Below, one piece after another: positions 31,151-40,855 of a stretch of 64,000 nt of DNA (its first letter is position 1; each line of letters begins with the position of its first letter). Location of the stretch: positions 753,736-817,735 of the forward strand of contig NZ_MSCO01000001.1 of the NCBI RefSeq assembly GCF_002954705.1, in the 5' to 3' direction. The position numbers and the translations under genes are program-made. The notes below the pieces were generated by a model. It was not told the origin of the DNA. It searched no databases and saw only the letters and a program-made list of their open reading frames with translations. Source of the stretch: Aliivibrio sifiae. GTDB lineage: Bacteria; Pseudomonadota; Gammaproteobacteria; Enterobacterales; Vibrionaceae.

Positions 31151-32347
31151 TTATAGACCAGTTAATTTAGCTGTGTCTTCTGCGATTACTAGCTCTTCGT
31201 TAGTAGAGATAACCATTGCAGGGATGCGGCTGTTTGCTGTCGTGATAGTACCTTCACCACCGAAACGCGCTTTAAGGTTAGCTTCGCCATCAACTTCGAT
31301 ACCGAAGATACCTAGACGGTTAAGAACCATTTCACGGATTGGAGCAGAGTTTTCACCGATGCCGCCTGTGAAAGTGATTGCGTCTAAACGACCTTCTAGA
31401 GTTGCTGTGTAACCTGCAACGTATTTAGCTAGACGGTGACAGAATACATCCATCGCACGAGTTGCTTCTTCTTTCTCGCCGTAGTTGTCTTCAACGAAAC
31501 GACAGTCAGAAGTCACTTGAGTTAGACCTTGTAGGCCAGACTCTTTAGTTAGCATGTTGTTGATTTGCTCAACAGAGTAACCTAGTGCGTCATGTAGGTG
31601 GAAAACGATAGCAGGATCGATATCACCACAACGCGTACCCATTACTAGACCTTCAAGAGGAGTAAGACCCATAGAAGTATCTACAGATTCACCGTTCTTG
31701 ATAGCACATACAGATGCGCCGTTACCTAGATGACAGTTGATGATGTTAACTTCTTCAACTGGCTTGTTTAGTAGACCAGCAACTTCACGAGTGATGAACA
31801 GGTGAGAAGTACCGTGCATGCCGTAACGACGGATACCGTGATCTGTGTATAGATTGTACGGTAGAGCGTATAGGTAAGATTCAGCAGGCATTGTTTGGTG
31901 GAATGCAGTGTCAAATACAGCAACGTTCTGAAGATCAGGGAAGTTTGTTTTAGCAGCTTCGATACCGATGATGTGAGCAGGGTTATGAAGAGGTGCAAAA
32001 GTTGCAGCGTCTTGAATACCTTTAAGTACTTCGTCAGTGATAAGTGCTGACTTAGTAAATTGCTCGCCACCGTGTACGATACGGTGACCGATAGCGCCTA
32101 GGTTAGCTTTAAGCTCTGGCTTAGAAGCAAGGATAGTTTCTACCATAAATGATAGAGCTTCTACGTGTGCAGCGCCTGCACCTAGTTGAGCTTCGTGTTT
32201 GCCATCAAGTTTCCACTTCATACGAGCTTCAGGAAGACCAAGACACTCAGCAAGACCAGTTAAGTGCTCTGCACCAGATTCTGCGTCAACAACCGCAAAT
32301 TTAAGAGAAGAACTACCGCAGTTTAAAACTAAAACCAGCTTAGACAT
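31151..32347 (-). CDS. ackA: acetate kinase
   Basis: Makes ATP and acetate from acetyl phosphate. 398 residues (E. coli 400). ASKHA-fold signatures: [17 protein letters not shown] at the start, [69 protein letters not shown]. Leftward, first gene of ackA-pta, diverging from yfbV across 317 bp, as in enterobacteria. Confidence 0.98.
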   Translation of the reverse strand: MSKLVLVLNCGSSSLKFAVVDAESGAEHLTGLAECLGLPEARMKWKLDGKHEAQLGAGAAHVEALSFMVETILASKPELKANLGAIGHRIVHGGEQFTKSALITDEVLKGIQDAATFAPLHNPAHIIGIEAAKTNFPDLQNVAVFDTAFHQTMPAESYLYALPYNLYTDHGIRRYGMHGTSHLFITREVAGLLNKPVEEVNIINCHLGNGASVCAIKNGESVDTSMGLTPLEGLVMGTRCGDIDPAIVFHLHDALGYSVEQINNMLTKESGLQGLTQVTSDCRFVEDNYGEKEEATRAMDVFCHRLAKYVAGYTATLEGRLDAITFTGGIGENSAPIREMVLNRLGIFGIEVDGEANLKARFGGEGTITTANSRIPAMVISTNEELVIAEDTAKLTGL

Positions 32348-32664
32348 GTATAAATACCTATTTATTCATCAGTAATTAAAGTTATGTCGTAGTGACATAA
32401 CAATGACAAATGCAGTTAATTTGAAAATTATTACCGCATTTGCATAAAAAAGTTGGCTATCCTTAGAAAGAGCATTACAGCAGTCCTTGCCGATTTATCC
32501 TTTTTTAGCTTATAGTAGAACTACAGCAAAAAATAAATCAGCGCATAGGATAACGATTGTGCGCTAAGATAACAAAAATATTTTAAGATAATATTAATTC
32601 TAATCAAGTTTATTCTGTGTTTTTTTGAATATTTAAACTTTTGTTTAGAAATTAAGGGGGCAAT
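32348..32664. promoter_or_regulatory. ackA-yfbV divergent region with inverted repeats
   Basis: A 317-bp AT-rich gap without genes. GTTATGTC (32381-32388) and GACATAAC (32394-32401) form a perfect 8-bp inverted repeat 34 bp before the ackA start. AGCGCA (32540-32545) and TGCGCT (32560-32565) form a second. AAGGGGGC immediately precedes yfbV. The repeats may be operators or leader hairpins; I cannot name a regulator. Confidence 0.5.
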
Positions 32665-33114
32665 ATGAGTGAAAGCGGTTTTCTATTCCGATTTCGAGAT
32701 GGCCAAACCTACATGGATACATGGCCTGAACGAAAAGAGTTAGCTCCAATGTTCCCAGAACATCGTGTAATTAAAGCAACGAAGTTTGCTGTAAAGGTTA
32801 TGCCTGCTGTTGCTGTTATTAGTGTTCTTACCCAAATGACCTTCAATAATACAGCAGGGTTACCTCAAGCTATCATTATTGCGTTATTCGCATTGAGCAT
32901 GCCATTGCAAGGTTTTTGGTGGTTAGGTAATCGAGCGAATACAAAATTACCACCTGCGCTCGCGAGTTGGTACCGAGAGTTATATCAAAAAATTATAGAG
33001 TCAGGGGCTGCATTAGAGCCAATGAAGAGCCAACCACGATACAAAGAGTTAGCGAATATTTTGAATAAAGCATTCAAGCAGTTAGATAAAACGGCTTTAG
33101 AACGTTGGTTTTAA
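32665..33114 (+). CDS. yfbV: YfbV (DUF412) membrane protein
   Basis: A 149-residue protein of the UPF0208/DUF412 family. In E. coli YfbV helps insulate the Ter macrodomain, and the gene always lies beside ack[33 protein letters not shown] is the family start; two TM helices are visible at about residues 45-62 and 68-88. AAGGGGGCAAT precedes the ATG. Function is taken from E. coli; nothing more is visible here. Confidence 0.92.
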   Translation: MSESGFLFRFRDGQTYMDTWPERKELAPMFPEHRVIKATKFAVKVMPAVAVISVLTQMTFNNTAGLPQAIIIALFALSMPLQGFWWLGNRANTKLPPALASWYRELYQKIIESGAALEPMKSQPRYKELANILNKAFKQLDKTALERWF

Positions 33115-33141
33115 TATTCCCTTACATAAATTTTGTGTAAT

Positions 33142-33171
33142 AAAAAAGGAGCTAAAATTAGCTCCTTTTTT
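33142..33171. terminator. bidirectional terminator between yfbV and argS
   Basis: AAAAAAGGAGCTAA pairs with TTAGCTCCTTTTTT with a 2-nt centre. It serves both convergent genes. Confidence 0.87.
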
Positions 33172-33228
33172 GATCTTCTTTTATCAATACTCTGAATATA
33201 CAAATACCCAGCGTATTAAAATAAGGAA

Positions 33229-34962
33229 TTACATACGCTCTAGCGTTTCAATACCTAATAAGTCTAGACCTTGCTTGATCGTTTTAGCTGTTAATGCAGC
33301 TAGTTTCAAGCGGCTTTGTTTAACAGCTTCGTCTTCGTTGTTGAGGATAGGGCATGCTTCGTAGAAGCTAGAGAACTGACCAGCAAGTTCAAATAGGTAA
33401 GCACACATTAAGTGAGGTTGACCTTCACTTGCCACTGCTTGAACTGCCTCTTCAAATTGCATTAATTTAGAAACAAGTGCTTTTTCTTTTTCATCAGTGA
33501 TCTTAACTTCACCAGTTAACTCATCCATAGACAAGCCAGCTTTGCTGAAGATAGAAGCGACACGAGTGTAAGCATATTGCATGTAAGGCGCAGTGTTGCC
33601 TTCAAATGCAAGCATGTTATCCCAATCGAAGATGTAATCTGTCGTACGGTGTTTAGAAAGATCAGAATACTTAACCGCGGCCATTGCAACCGTAGTAGCA
33701 ATCTTCGCTTTTTCTTCTGCTGATAGGTCTTTATTTTTCTCTTCGATTAGTGTTGTTGCGCGTTGTTCTGCTTCATCAAGAAGATCAGCCAGACGAACGG
33801 TACCACCGGCACGAGTTTTAAATGGACGACCATCTTTACCTAGCATCATACCAAAAGCGTGGTGTTCTAAAGATACGCTCTCAGGAACATAACCTGCTTT
33901 ACGAACGATAGTCCATGCTTGCATTAGGTGTTGGTGTTGACGTGAGTCGATGAAGTAAAGAACGCGATCAGCATTCAATTCTTCGAAACGGTATTTAGCA
34001 CAAGCGATATCTGTTGTTGTGTAAAGGAAGCCACCATCACGTTTTTGAACGATAACGCCCATTGGCTCGCCATCTTTGTTCTTATATTCGTCAAGGTAAA
34101 CAACTTGAGCGCCATCACTCTCAACTGCTAGACCTTGTTTTTGAAGATCAGCAACGATTGGAGCAAGCATACTGTTATACATGCTTTCGCCCATTACGTT
34201 ATCACGAGTAAGTGATACGTTTAGACGATCGTAGTTGCGTTGGTTTTGAACCATAGTAACGTCAACAAGTTTCTTCCACATCTCTGCGCAGAACTCATCG
34301 CCGCCTTGAAGTTTAACTACGTAACCACGGGCAGTTACGGCAAACTCTTCGTCTTCGTCATACAGTTTTTTAGATTCACGGTAGAAACCTTCAAGATCAG
34401 ACAGCTCCATAGAAACTTCGCCTTTCTCTTTTTGGATGCGCTCAAGGTTTGCGATAAGCATACCAAATTGAGTACCCCAGTCACCGATGTGGTTAGCACG
34501 AGTAACGTTGTGGCCTAAAAACTCAAGAGTACGAACAACAGCATCGCCGATGATAGTTGAACGTAAGTGACCCACGTGCATTTCTTTTGCAACGTTTGGC
34601 GCAGAGTAATCGGCAACGATATTTTGTTGTTCTTCTTTAGCAACACCTAGGCGTTCATCAGCCAATGCGGCTTCTGCTTGTTGTGCTAGAAATTCTTCTG
34701 ACAAGAAAATATTGATAAAGCCAGGGCCTGCAATTTCAGTTTTGCTAGCGATGCCATCAAGATCTAAAACATCCAGTACTTTCTGAGCAAATTCTCGTGG
34801 GTTTGTACCTAGTCGTTTAGCTACGCCCATTACGCCGTTAGCCTGGTAGTCACCAAATTGAGCTTTTGCAGATTGACGAACTGCGGCAGGGCTGCCTGCT
34901 GGCGCGCCGGCTGCTTCTAAGGCTTGAGAAACTTTGTCGTTAATAAGTGATTGAATATTCAA
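33229..34962 (-). CDS. argS: arginyl-tRNA synthetase
   Basis: Class I synthetase charging tRNA-Arg. The N-terminal Add-1 domain, the [12 protein letters not shown] motif (HIGH type), [17 protein letters not shown] and the C-terminal anticodon-binding DALR domain are present, ending [10 protein letters not shown]. Start: an ATG at 34977 would give 582 residues, but it has no Shine-Dalgarno. TTG at 34962 has AAGGA seven bases upstream and gives (M)[14 protein letters not shown] at 577 residues, matching the E. coli and V. cholerae starts. I therefore choose the TTG. Leftward, diverging from yecM. Confidence 0.95.
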   Translation of the reverse strand: MNIQSLINDKVSQALEAAGAPAGSPAAVRQSAKAQFGDYQANGVMGVAKRLGTNPREFAQKVLDVLDLDGIASKTEIAGPGFINIFLSEEFLAQQAEAALADERLGVAKEEQQNIVADYSAPNVAKEMHVGHLRSTIIGDAVVRTLEFLGHNVTRANHIGDWGTQFGMLIANLERIQKEKGEVSMELSDLEGFYRESKKLYDEDEEFAVTARGYVVKLQGGDEFCAEMWKKLVDVTMVQNQRNYDRLNVSLTRDNVMGESMYNSMLAPIVADLQKQGLAVESDGAQVVYLDEYKNKDGEPMGVIVQKRDGGFLYTTTDIACAKYRFEELNADRVLYFIDSRQHQHLMQAWTIVRKAGYVPESVSLEHHAFGMMLGKDGRPFKTRAGGTVRLADLLDEAEQRATTLIEEKNKDLSAEEKAKIATTVAMAAVKYSDLSKHRTTDYIFDWDNMLAFEGNTAPYMQYAYTRVASIFSKAGLSMDELTGEVKITDEKEKALVSKLMQFEEAVQAVASEGQPHLMCAYLFELAGQFSSFYEACPILNNEDEAVKQSRLKLAALTAKTIKQGLDLLGIETLERM

Positions 34963-35145
34963 AGAGTTATCCTTCATATCGCTGTTAAACAGGAATGCTG
35001 TTGCATGGAAAGCAAAATAGTCGCTAATAATAGCAATAAAACAGGGGATATTTAATAGTTTCTGCTATTTTTTCTTAAGACTCTAAACATCAAGTAAAGA
35101 GGTTGATACAATTCGGTTTCTCTTTTTTACCGTTAGGTTGCCTTC

Positions 35146-35742
35146 ATGTCATCGTTATTATTAAAACAACAACAATTAGAGCCTCAGCAGTTAATTAATG
35201 CGTTACCTGTGTTTATGGATAGAATTCAAAGCTTACTTGATGTGTTGGGATTAGATCTTACTGACTATCAAGCTGATCATATTGCGTTACGAATTAATGA
35301 TCGAGACGTGGCAGAAGCAGCTCATCAAGCGTGGTTACAACAAGCAGAAGAATGGTCAAATAACGAGATCAATGGTCGTCCAATTATCGCTCTAGGTTTT
35401 AATCAACCTATACAGGTTAGTGGTTGGCCTATTGAATGTTTAGAGTTGCCATATCCTGGTGAAAAAAGTTATCCGCAGCAAGGTTGGGAGCATGTAGAGT
35501 GGGTCATCCCATGCGATGTTAATTCTCAAGAAGCGTTTTTGGAATATGTATTTAAAACGTTTCCAATGTTAGAAGAGAAGTGGGAGAGCTTGGCGTCTTT
35601 AGGCGTTAAAGTAAAACAGAGTTGTCCATCGGGTGATGCAGAGCGAATTGCAAATTATACCGTTGCTTTTAAATATCAAGGTGTGTGTATAAAGCTTCAT
35701 CCACATAGCCTCAAAGCGGTTATCGAGAGTGAGCAGGCATAA
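35146..35742 (+). CDS. yecM: YecM, VOC-superfamily protein
   Basis: A 198-residue cytoplasmic protein of the YecM family (vicinal-oxygen-chelate fold, possible metal-dependent enzyme). DYQADHIALRINDRD and GWPIECLELPYPGEKSYPQQGWEHVEWVI hold the conserved His and Glu positions expected of a metal site. It stands beside argS as in E. coli. Substrate unknown. A terminator follows at 35763-35799. Confidence 0.9.
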   Translation: MSSLLLKQQQLEPQQLINALPVFMDRIQSLLDVLGLDLTDYQADHIALRINDRDVAEAAHQAWLQQAEEWSNNEINGRPIIALGFNQPIQVSGWPIECLELPYPGEKSYPQQGWEHVEWVIPCDVNSQEAFLEYVFKTFPMLEEKWESLASLGVKVKQSCPSGDAERIANYTVAFKYQGVCIKLHPHSLKAVIESEQA

Positions 35743-35762
35743 GGCTGATATCTCAAAAATAT

Positions 35763-35799
35763 AAAAGGCACCCAATCTAGAGGTTGGATGCCTTTTTTT
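35763..35799 (+). terminator. terminator after yecM
   Basis: AAAGGCA-CCCAATC pairs with GGTTGGATGCCTTT around TAGA, with a seven-T tail. Leftward APE genes end 20 bp beyond, so it may serve both sides. Confidence 0.85.
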
Positions 35800-35819
35800 A
35801 TCATGGAGTGAGTATTGAA

Positions 35820-37061
35820 TTATTTAATTAATGGCTTACATAATTCAGCGATCACTTTTAAACGGCGTTCTGGTTCAGCAACAAAAGGATTCTCTTCATC
35901 CCACGCATAACCCGCCAAAATAGCGCTGATCATTTGTTTAATTTTTGGATTAGGGTCTTCGTGAAAAATAACGTTTTGGAAAGTTCCTTCATACCACCCT
36001 TCAACATAACAACGAAATGTATTTACGCCCTTCATTAGTTTGTCTGAATAATCAACTTGCCAATTAACCTCTTCTTGATTGAACTGTTTAACCAATAACT
36101 CTGCTGCTAACTCTGCTGATTTCATCGCAATGGTTACACCAGAAGAAAATACAGGATCAAGAAATTCTCCCGCATTACCTAAAAGAGCAAAGTTACGATC
36201 AAACAGCTTGGTCACATTCGCAGAGTAACCCATAATTTGACCTGATGGGTTTGGGTACTCGGCATTGGCAAGTAATTGCTTGAGGTTGTTATCCTCAGTT
36301 GCCAATTGCTTTAATGCCTGGAGATTATCGCTAGGGTAATCTGCAAAAAACTCAGGCTCACCAACGACACCAAAAGAGCAAGTCCCATTACTGAATGGAA
36401 TTAACCAATACCACACTTGTGTGTTGGTTGGGTGTACAGAGATAAGGATTTTATTTCTGTCATAGTTAATGTCAGTAATATTATCATTGATATGAGTAAA
36501 AATAGCTTTTCGTGGTGGAAGACAGGAAGGTTCTTCAAGATCTAGTAGCTTCGGTAACACACGCCCAAACCCACTTGCATCTAATACAAAATCAGCTTCA
36601 ATTTGATAAGGGGTACCATCGCTATCTAAAACAGAAAGCAGTGCTTTAGTTTGAGATACATCAACATCAGTAATTTCATGTTGGTAGCGGATCTCAACCC
36701 CTTGCACTTCTGCGCTATCTGCCAGCACTTTATCAAAGTTACCACGTTGAACTTGATAGGTGGTTCCAGCACCCTTTGAAAATTTATCTGTAAAATCAAA
36801 TGAGGTAAATGTACTGTCAAAATGGAAAGCAGCACCATCTTTATATTGGAAATTAGCTTTTTTTACTGCTTCAAGCATTCCTGCCTTTTTTATCGACTCC
36901 ATGCAAGCAGGAAGTAAACTTTCCCCGATTGAAAAGCGAGGAAATGTCGATTTTTCTAAAATAACACAATCAATATTATGTTTTTTTAATAGTGCAGCAG
37001 CAATAGCCCCTGATGGCCCAGCACCAATGATGGCAACTTGGGTTGATTGTGGTGATAGCAC
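35820..37061 (-). CDS. APE-cluster FAD-dependent halogenase-like oxidoreductase
   Basis: A 413-residue flavoprotein of the tryptophan-halogenase/geranylgeranyl-reductase superfamily. IIGAGPSGAIAAALLKK (residues about 11-27) is the FAD Rossmann motif. WYWLIPF near residue 215 fits the WxWxIP motif of flavin-dependent halogenases. GNAGEFLDPVFSSGV is the second FAD site. KDGAAFHFD near residue 75 may hold the catalytic Lys position. GTG start with AGGAGC eight bases upstream. Last gene of the leftward APE arm. It could halogenate, hydroxylate or desaturate the aryl head or polyene; halogenation is not proven by motif alone. Confidence 0.82.
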   Translation of the reverse strand: MLSPQSTQVAIIGAGPSGAIAAALLKKHNIDCVILEKSTFPRFSIGESLLPACMESIKKAGMLEAVKKANFQYKDGAAFHFDSTFTSFDFTDKFSKGAGTTYQVQRGNFDKVLADSAEVQGVEIRYQHEITDVDVSQTKALLSVLDSDGTPYQIEADFVLDASGFGRVLPKLLDLEEPSCLPPRKAIFTHINDNITDINYDRNKILISVHPTNTQVWYWLIPFSNGTCSFGVVGEPEFFADYPSDNLQALKQLATEDNNLKQLLANAEYPNPSGQIMGYSANVTKLFDRNFALLGNAGEFLDPVFSSGVTIAMKSAELAAELLVKQFNQEEVNWQVDYSDKLMKGVNTFRCYVEGWYEGTFQNVIFHEDPNPKIKQMISAILAGYAWDEENPFVAEPERRLKVIAELCKPLIK

Positions 37062-37169
37062 AAGCGCTCCTAATCAAGACAAAAATCATCACTTTAAGTT
37101 GCGAAAAGAGACTAAAGTGATGATGAAAAATATTTATAATAGTTATGGACGTATTAATTAAAAATAGGA

Positions 37170-38273
37170 TTATTTAGCACGAAGTTCCAGTAATGTATGA
37201 CCTAAGCCAATATTATCGGTTTGCTCAGCCACAGCAAATCCCGCTTCTTCGATAATTTCCAAGAAATCACTGCAGCGATAGAAGCGACTATTACCGTTTG
37301 CTAAACAGGTAAAATATAAAGAAGTCGCATTTAAGCTGTATGACGCAGCATCGTATTTTTGTGCGTCCCAAAATAATTCTAAGATATATACCTTAGCGCC
37401 ATCCGACATTGCTGCACGTACGCGTTTTAGGATACTTAAAATTTCCATAGGAGAGAAGCAATCTAAAAACTGACTCATCCACCATACATCAGCCCCTTGA
37501 GGTAATGGCAGGGTTTTATCAAGCATATTGGTAGGGTGTCCGTTAATACGATCAGCAAAACCTTGTTGCTTTGCATTTTTTAATGCCATTTCAATTTGCT
37601 GTGGAAGGTCAATAATCGTTACTTCAACATCTTTATCGTAATTACAGCACTGTAAGGCCCATTTACCCGTGTTACCGCCGATATCAAAAAGACGTTTTGG
37701 TTTTTGACTTAATACTTTTTCTAATAAAATAGGGAATGAACGGTCAGAATAGAAATGATCAAACTTAAACCAACTTTCTTTTGCTTTCTCAGGTAATCGA
37801 GATAAGCCTTCGTAAATCGTTGGCCAGTCCCCAAGCTCTTTTAAGCCCGCAGGAGTGCCTTCTTGAATTGCTTCGGTTAGGTGCATCATTGCAGCGTAAC
37901 AAACATCCGCGGTGAAATCTAAATTAGCATTAGTCATGCCGTCGTGTAATAAAAAGTGACCTAAGTTGGCAAGGATATAATTAGGCTCATTCCATGTCAC
38001 GATATGTGCGCTAAGTGCCATATCAAGAAGAACTTTAACACCGTATTCAGACACGCCAGTATCTTCTACTAGTTGTTTTGCGTTTAGACCTTGGCTTGCT
38101 GCTTTATCAAGTGCTGCGAGGATACCAAGATCTCTAAGTGTACGAGCGGTATGGAAAACGATAGGGGCAAAAGACAGTTTTTGAGCTTCAGTCTTGGCTT
38201 CTAGTGCGTTGAAAGGGTCATTTTTATATTGAGTCACGAAATTAACCATATTATTAGAAGATGAATGGATCAT
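37170..38273 (-). CDS. apeB: APE-cluster SAM-dependent methyltransferase
   Basis: A 367-residue O-methyltransferase-2-type protein. The N-terminal half is a winged-helix dimerisation domain (ARTLRDLGILAALDKA, VSEYGVKVLLDMAL); the C-terminal half binds SAM (LFDIGGNTGKWALQC near residue 190, VTIIDLPQQIEMA). In characterised APE clusters the methyltransferase modifies the aryl head group. The ATG at 38273 has only a weak ribosome-binding site; Met 9 is an alternative. It lies between the lipoprotein and halogenase-like genes in the leftward arm, 68 bp after the former. The apeB symbol follows E. coli usage by synteny. Confidence 0.82.
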   Translation of the reverse strand: MIHSSSNNMVNFVTQYKNDPFNALEAKTEAQKLSFAPIVFHTARTLRDLGILAALDKAASQGLNAKQLVEDTGVSEYGVKVLLDMALSAHIVTWNEPNYILANLGHFLLHDGMTNANLDFTADVCYAAMMHLTEAIQEGTPAGLKELGDWPTIYEGLSRLPEKAKESWFKFDHFYSDRSFPILLEKVLSQKPKRLFDIGGNTGKWALQCCNYDKDVEVTIIDLPQQIEMALKNAKQQGFADRINGHPTNMLDKTLPLPQGADVWWMSQFLDCFSPMEILSILKRVRAAMSDGAKVYILELFWDAQKYDAASYSLNATSLYFTCLANGNSRFYRCSDFLEIIEEAGFAVAEQTDNIGLGHTLLELRAK

Positions 38274-38341
38274 ATCAGGGGTTTAAAGTGAAACTTTGTT
38301 CAAAAGCAAGAAACCACCGATATGAAATAAAGAACAGTCGA

Positions 38342-38917
38342 TTAATCAACGATATTAGAAACGAGATTATCTTTGAATTCGACTCTGAATGTATTAAATC
38401 GGTTTTTCCAATATAGCCATTCATCACTATTTAAATCTGGAGTTTTATGTTCTGGTGGGAAGCCGATCGCATATTTCACCCCTTCTTTTGTCATGCCTTC
38501 TTTGGCAATACCTTCTTTGATCCCTTGCTGGTCTAATATACTGAGTTTTTGTATTTTTGAGGTGTTACATTCTGTACCAAAATAGTGACTTAAATACGTT
38601 GAAAAGTCAGGAGATGAGCTGTGTTTATCAAGAACGTATTGTCCATCAGCCCCGTCTATTTTAAAGGTAAGGCGCTTGTTTTGAACATTAACTATATCTA
38701 CTTTTGTGCATAATGGTATTAAACCATCTTGTTGATAATTAACCGAATAAAGCTTAAGTCGGCTAGCGTCTGGGTGCAAGTTTACCAAAGTATAAACTTG
38801 CTTGTTGGTTTGTAATAAATCATCACCAGTTTTAGCATCATTTAATGTCATAACATTGGTACATCCGGATAAAAATAATAAGCCACTCGTTAGCAATAAT
38901 GGTGCTGAAATTTTCAT
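38342..38917 (-). CDS. APE-cluster lipoprotein
   Basis: A 191-residue lipoprotein: the signal ends in LLFLSGC with the lipidated Cys at about 19. The tail (EGMTKEGVKYAIGFPPEHKT, EWLYWKNRF, VEFKDNLVSNIVD) resembles the SmpA/BamE-like fold of small outer-membrane lipoproteins. Short near-repeats KEGIAKEGMTKEG are seen. AAGGAT lies before the ATG. It is the first gene of the leftward arm, divergent from apeC, and corresponds in position to the lipoprotein gene at the edge of E. coli APE clusters. The role is likely in placing the pigment lipid in the outer membrane; this is inference. Confidence 0.75.
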   Translation of the reverse strand: MKISAPLLLTSGLLFLSGCTNVMTLNDAKTGDDLLQTNKQVYTLVNLHPDASRLKLYSVNYQQDGLIPLCTKVDIVNVQNKRLTFKIDGADGQYVLDKHSSSPDFSTYLSHYFGTECNTSKIQKLSILDQQGIKEGIAKEGMTKEGVKYAIGFPPEHKTPDLNSDEWLYWKNRFNTFRVEFKDNLVSNIVD

Positions 38918-39058
38918 CGTTAATATCCTTTAATTATCTATTTTTATGTTTTTTTACAGAATGGCTTGCCGTTTTTGTATTTGCGCCAAGTCACTGAATT
39001 CATATATCCTATACGAGTAGAGTTACAAAATGTAATGTTTTTACTATTAGTGGGCATC
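38918..39058. promoter_or_regulatory. divergent promoter region of the APE cluster
   Basis: The only intergenic space that can drive both APE arms (about 140 bp). On the plus strand TTGCGC followed about 18 bp later by TATCCT is a possible promoter. I see no clear regulator site, and the cluster encodes no regulator. Confidence 0.45.
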
Positions 39059-39781
39059 ATGGCATACGCAAATTTTAATATTATCGATTGGCACGCAATT
39101 TCGGCAGGCATAGAAAGCAAAACTGCGTGGCAACAATGGCAAGAAACTAACTTCACTTGGCCGAAAGGTGAAAAAGCGTCAGTTGATAAAATTCCTGCAA
39201 TGGCACGACGTAGAATGAGCTCATTAAGTAAATTAGCCGTTCAAACTGCTTTACGATTAATTGAAAATCAAAATGTGGATTATTTGGTATTTGCCAGTCG
39301 TCACGGTGAACTGACAAGAACCAGTGCATTATTAGAAGATATTTTAAATGGAAATGATGCCTCTCCAATGGCATTTTCTCAGTCAGTGCATAATACGGCG
39401 GCTGGCTTATTTACTATTACTGCAAAAGAATCCATTCCTGTGACGTCTATTGCTGCTGGAGAGAACACGTTCCACTCTGCATTAATCGAAGCATCCGCAT
39501 ATTTATATGACAATCCTAATCATCGCGTTCTCGTTGTTGATTTTGATGAGCCGCTTCCTTCTCATTATGAAATATTCGAGAAAGAAGCGTATCAGGGTTA
39601 TGCATTAGGGCTGATTTTAAGCGTTGGAGAAGATATTCGGGTTGAGTGGAGCAATAAACCATCAGTTAGCCCCGAAGTTTTACCTCATGGGTTGCAATGT
39701 ATTGCTAACTTAGTAGGATCAAATGATCAATGGAAGGTTAATAGTCAATCAATCCAATGGATATGGACTCGTAATAAATAA
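39059..39781 (+). CDS. apeC: APE chain-length-factor-like ketosynthase subunit ApeC
   Basis: A 240-residue, N-terminal-half ketosynthase-like protein (Ketoacyl-synt_2 type). The position of the active-site Cys is occupied by FSQSVHNTAAGLFT, so it cannot condense by itself. In E. coli ApeC pairs with ApeO as a KS/CLF-type heterodimer. The frame is open from 38966, but ATG 39059 (MAYANFNIIDWHAIS) gives the family-like start. First gene of the 17-gene rightward arm. Confidence 0.86.
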   Translation: MAYANFNIIDWHAISAGIESKTAWQQWQETNFTWPKGEKASVDKIPAMARRRMSSLSKLAVQTALRLIENQNVDYLVFASRHGELTRTSALLEDILNGNDASPMAFSQSVHNTAAGLFTITAKESIPVTSIAAGENTFHSALIEASAYLYDNPNHRVLVVDFDEPLPSHYEIFEKEAYQGYALGLILSVGEDIRVEWSNKPSVSPEVLPHGLQCIANLVGSNDQWKVNSQSIQWIWTRNK

Positions 39782-40579
39782 ATGACGGTATTTTCACGGA
39801 TAGATAAATATTGGCGAATAGTGGCAACAGGGCTTTGCTTCTCTCTTTTTGGTATTGGCGCGCTGTGTTTAACATTTATCATTTTTCCTACGCTTACGTT
39901 TACCGCAAAGAATGCGCAACAACGAGAGATGCGTGTGCAATTGATTATTCAACGTAGCTTTTTATTGTTTTGTAAAACCATGCATTACAGTCGTGCTATT
40001 CGTTATCAGTTTGACGGTGCTGAGCTCTTAAAAAATGATAAAAGCTGTTTAATTATCGCTAATCATCCTAGCTTGATTGATTATGTTTTAATTGCTTCAC
40101 AATTACCGCAATGTGACTGCATTGTAAAAGCGGCGCTATGGCATAATCCTTTTATTCGCGGGATAGTGAGAGCTGCGGGGTATATTCCAAATCGTGAACC
40201 AGAAGCATTTTTAGAAGAGTGTTCAGATAAGTTAAATTCAGGAAATGTATTGTTAGTTTTCCCTGAAGGAACACGGACAACATCTGGTATTAAATCTAAA
40301 CTGCAGCGTGGCGCGGCACAAATAGCCGTTCGTAGTGAAAGTGATTTACGCATTATTCATGTCACGGTAACGCCAAGTTTCTTAACTAAAGAAGCAAAAT
40401 GGTATCAAGTTCCAGATGTGCGCCCATTCTTTCATGTGCAAGTGAAAGATAAGGTAGCCATTGCTCCATACATTGAAGACGCTGATTCTTCGTCGTCAGC
40501 GGCTCGAAACGTAAATCGATTTTTAGATACAGCCTTGTATCCACAAAATAAATTTAAAACATCAAAAGAAAATAAGTAG
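39782..40579 (+). CDS. apeD: lysophospholipid acyltransferase family protein ApeD
   Basis: A 265-residue PlsC-type acyltransferase with an N-terminal membrane helix (GLCFSLFGIGALCLTFIIF). Motif I NHPSLID (H-X4-D) is near residue 99, and motif III VFPEGTRT is near 160. It begins immediately after the apeC stop codon. It probably transfers the polyene acid or a fatty acyl group to a glycerol/lipid carrier. Order in the cluster matches E. coli apeD. Confidence 0.87.
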   Translation: MTVFSRIDKYWRIVATGLCFSLFGIGALCLTFIIFPTLTFTAKNAQQREMRVQLIIQRSFLLFCKTMHYSRAIRYQFDGAELLKNDKSCLIIANHPSLIDYVLIASQLPQCDCIVKAALWHNPFIRGIVRAAGYIPNREPEAFLEECSDKLNSGNVLLVFPEGTRTTSGIKSKLQRGAAQIAVRSESDLRIIHVTVTPSFLTKEAKWYQVPDVRPFFHVQVKDKVAIAPYIEDADSSSSAARNVNRFLDTALYPQNKFKTSKENK

Positions 40580-40586
40580 GTTATTG

Positions 40587-40844
40587 ATGGAAGTATTACA
40601 TAACGAAATTAAACAATTAATTATTGAAGCGCTTAACCTAGAAGATATCTCTGTAGATGATATTGAAACAGAAGCCCCATTATTTGGTGACGGTTTAGGT
40701 TTAGATTCTATTGATGCCTTAGAATTAGGTTTAGCGATAAAAAAGCAGTACAACCTAGTATTAGATGCTGACGATACTCAAACTCGTGAACATTTTGCGT
40801 CAGTAGCAAACTTGGCTGCTTACATTACTGAAAATAAAGCGTAA
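40587..40844 (+). CDS. apeE: acyl carrier protein ApeE
   Basis: 85-residue ACP from the ATG at 40587 (a TTG three bases earlier is less likely). The phosphopantetheine site is GLGLDSIDALELG. Acidic throughout. It carries growing aryl polyene intermediates or the starter. The AAGTAGG sequence upstream serves as ribosome-binding site; apeF follows 11 bp later. Confidence 0.93.
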   Translation: MEVLHNEIKQLIIEALNLEDISVDDIETEAPLFGDGLGLDSIDALELGLAIKKQYNLVLDADDTQTREHFASVANLAAYITENKA

Positions 40845-40855
40845 GAGAGTAAGTC

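Noticed and set aside
36760..37161. 133-codon plus-strand frame over the halogenase-like gene start
   Set aside because: Mostly antisense to a convincing flavoprotein gene; its translation shows no domain.
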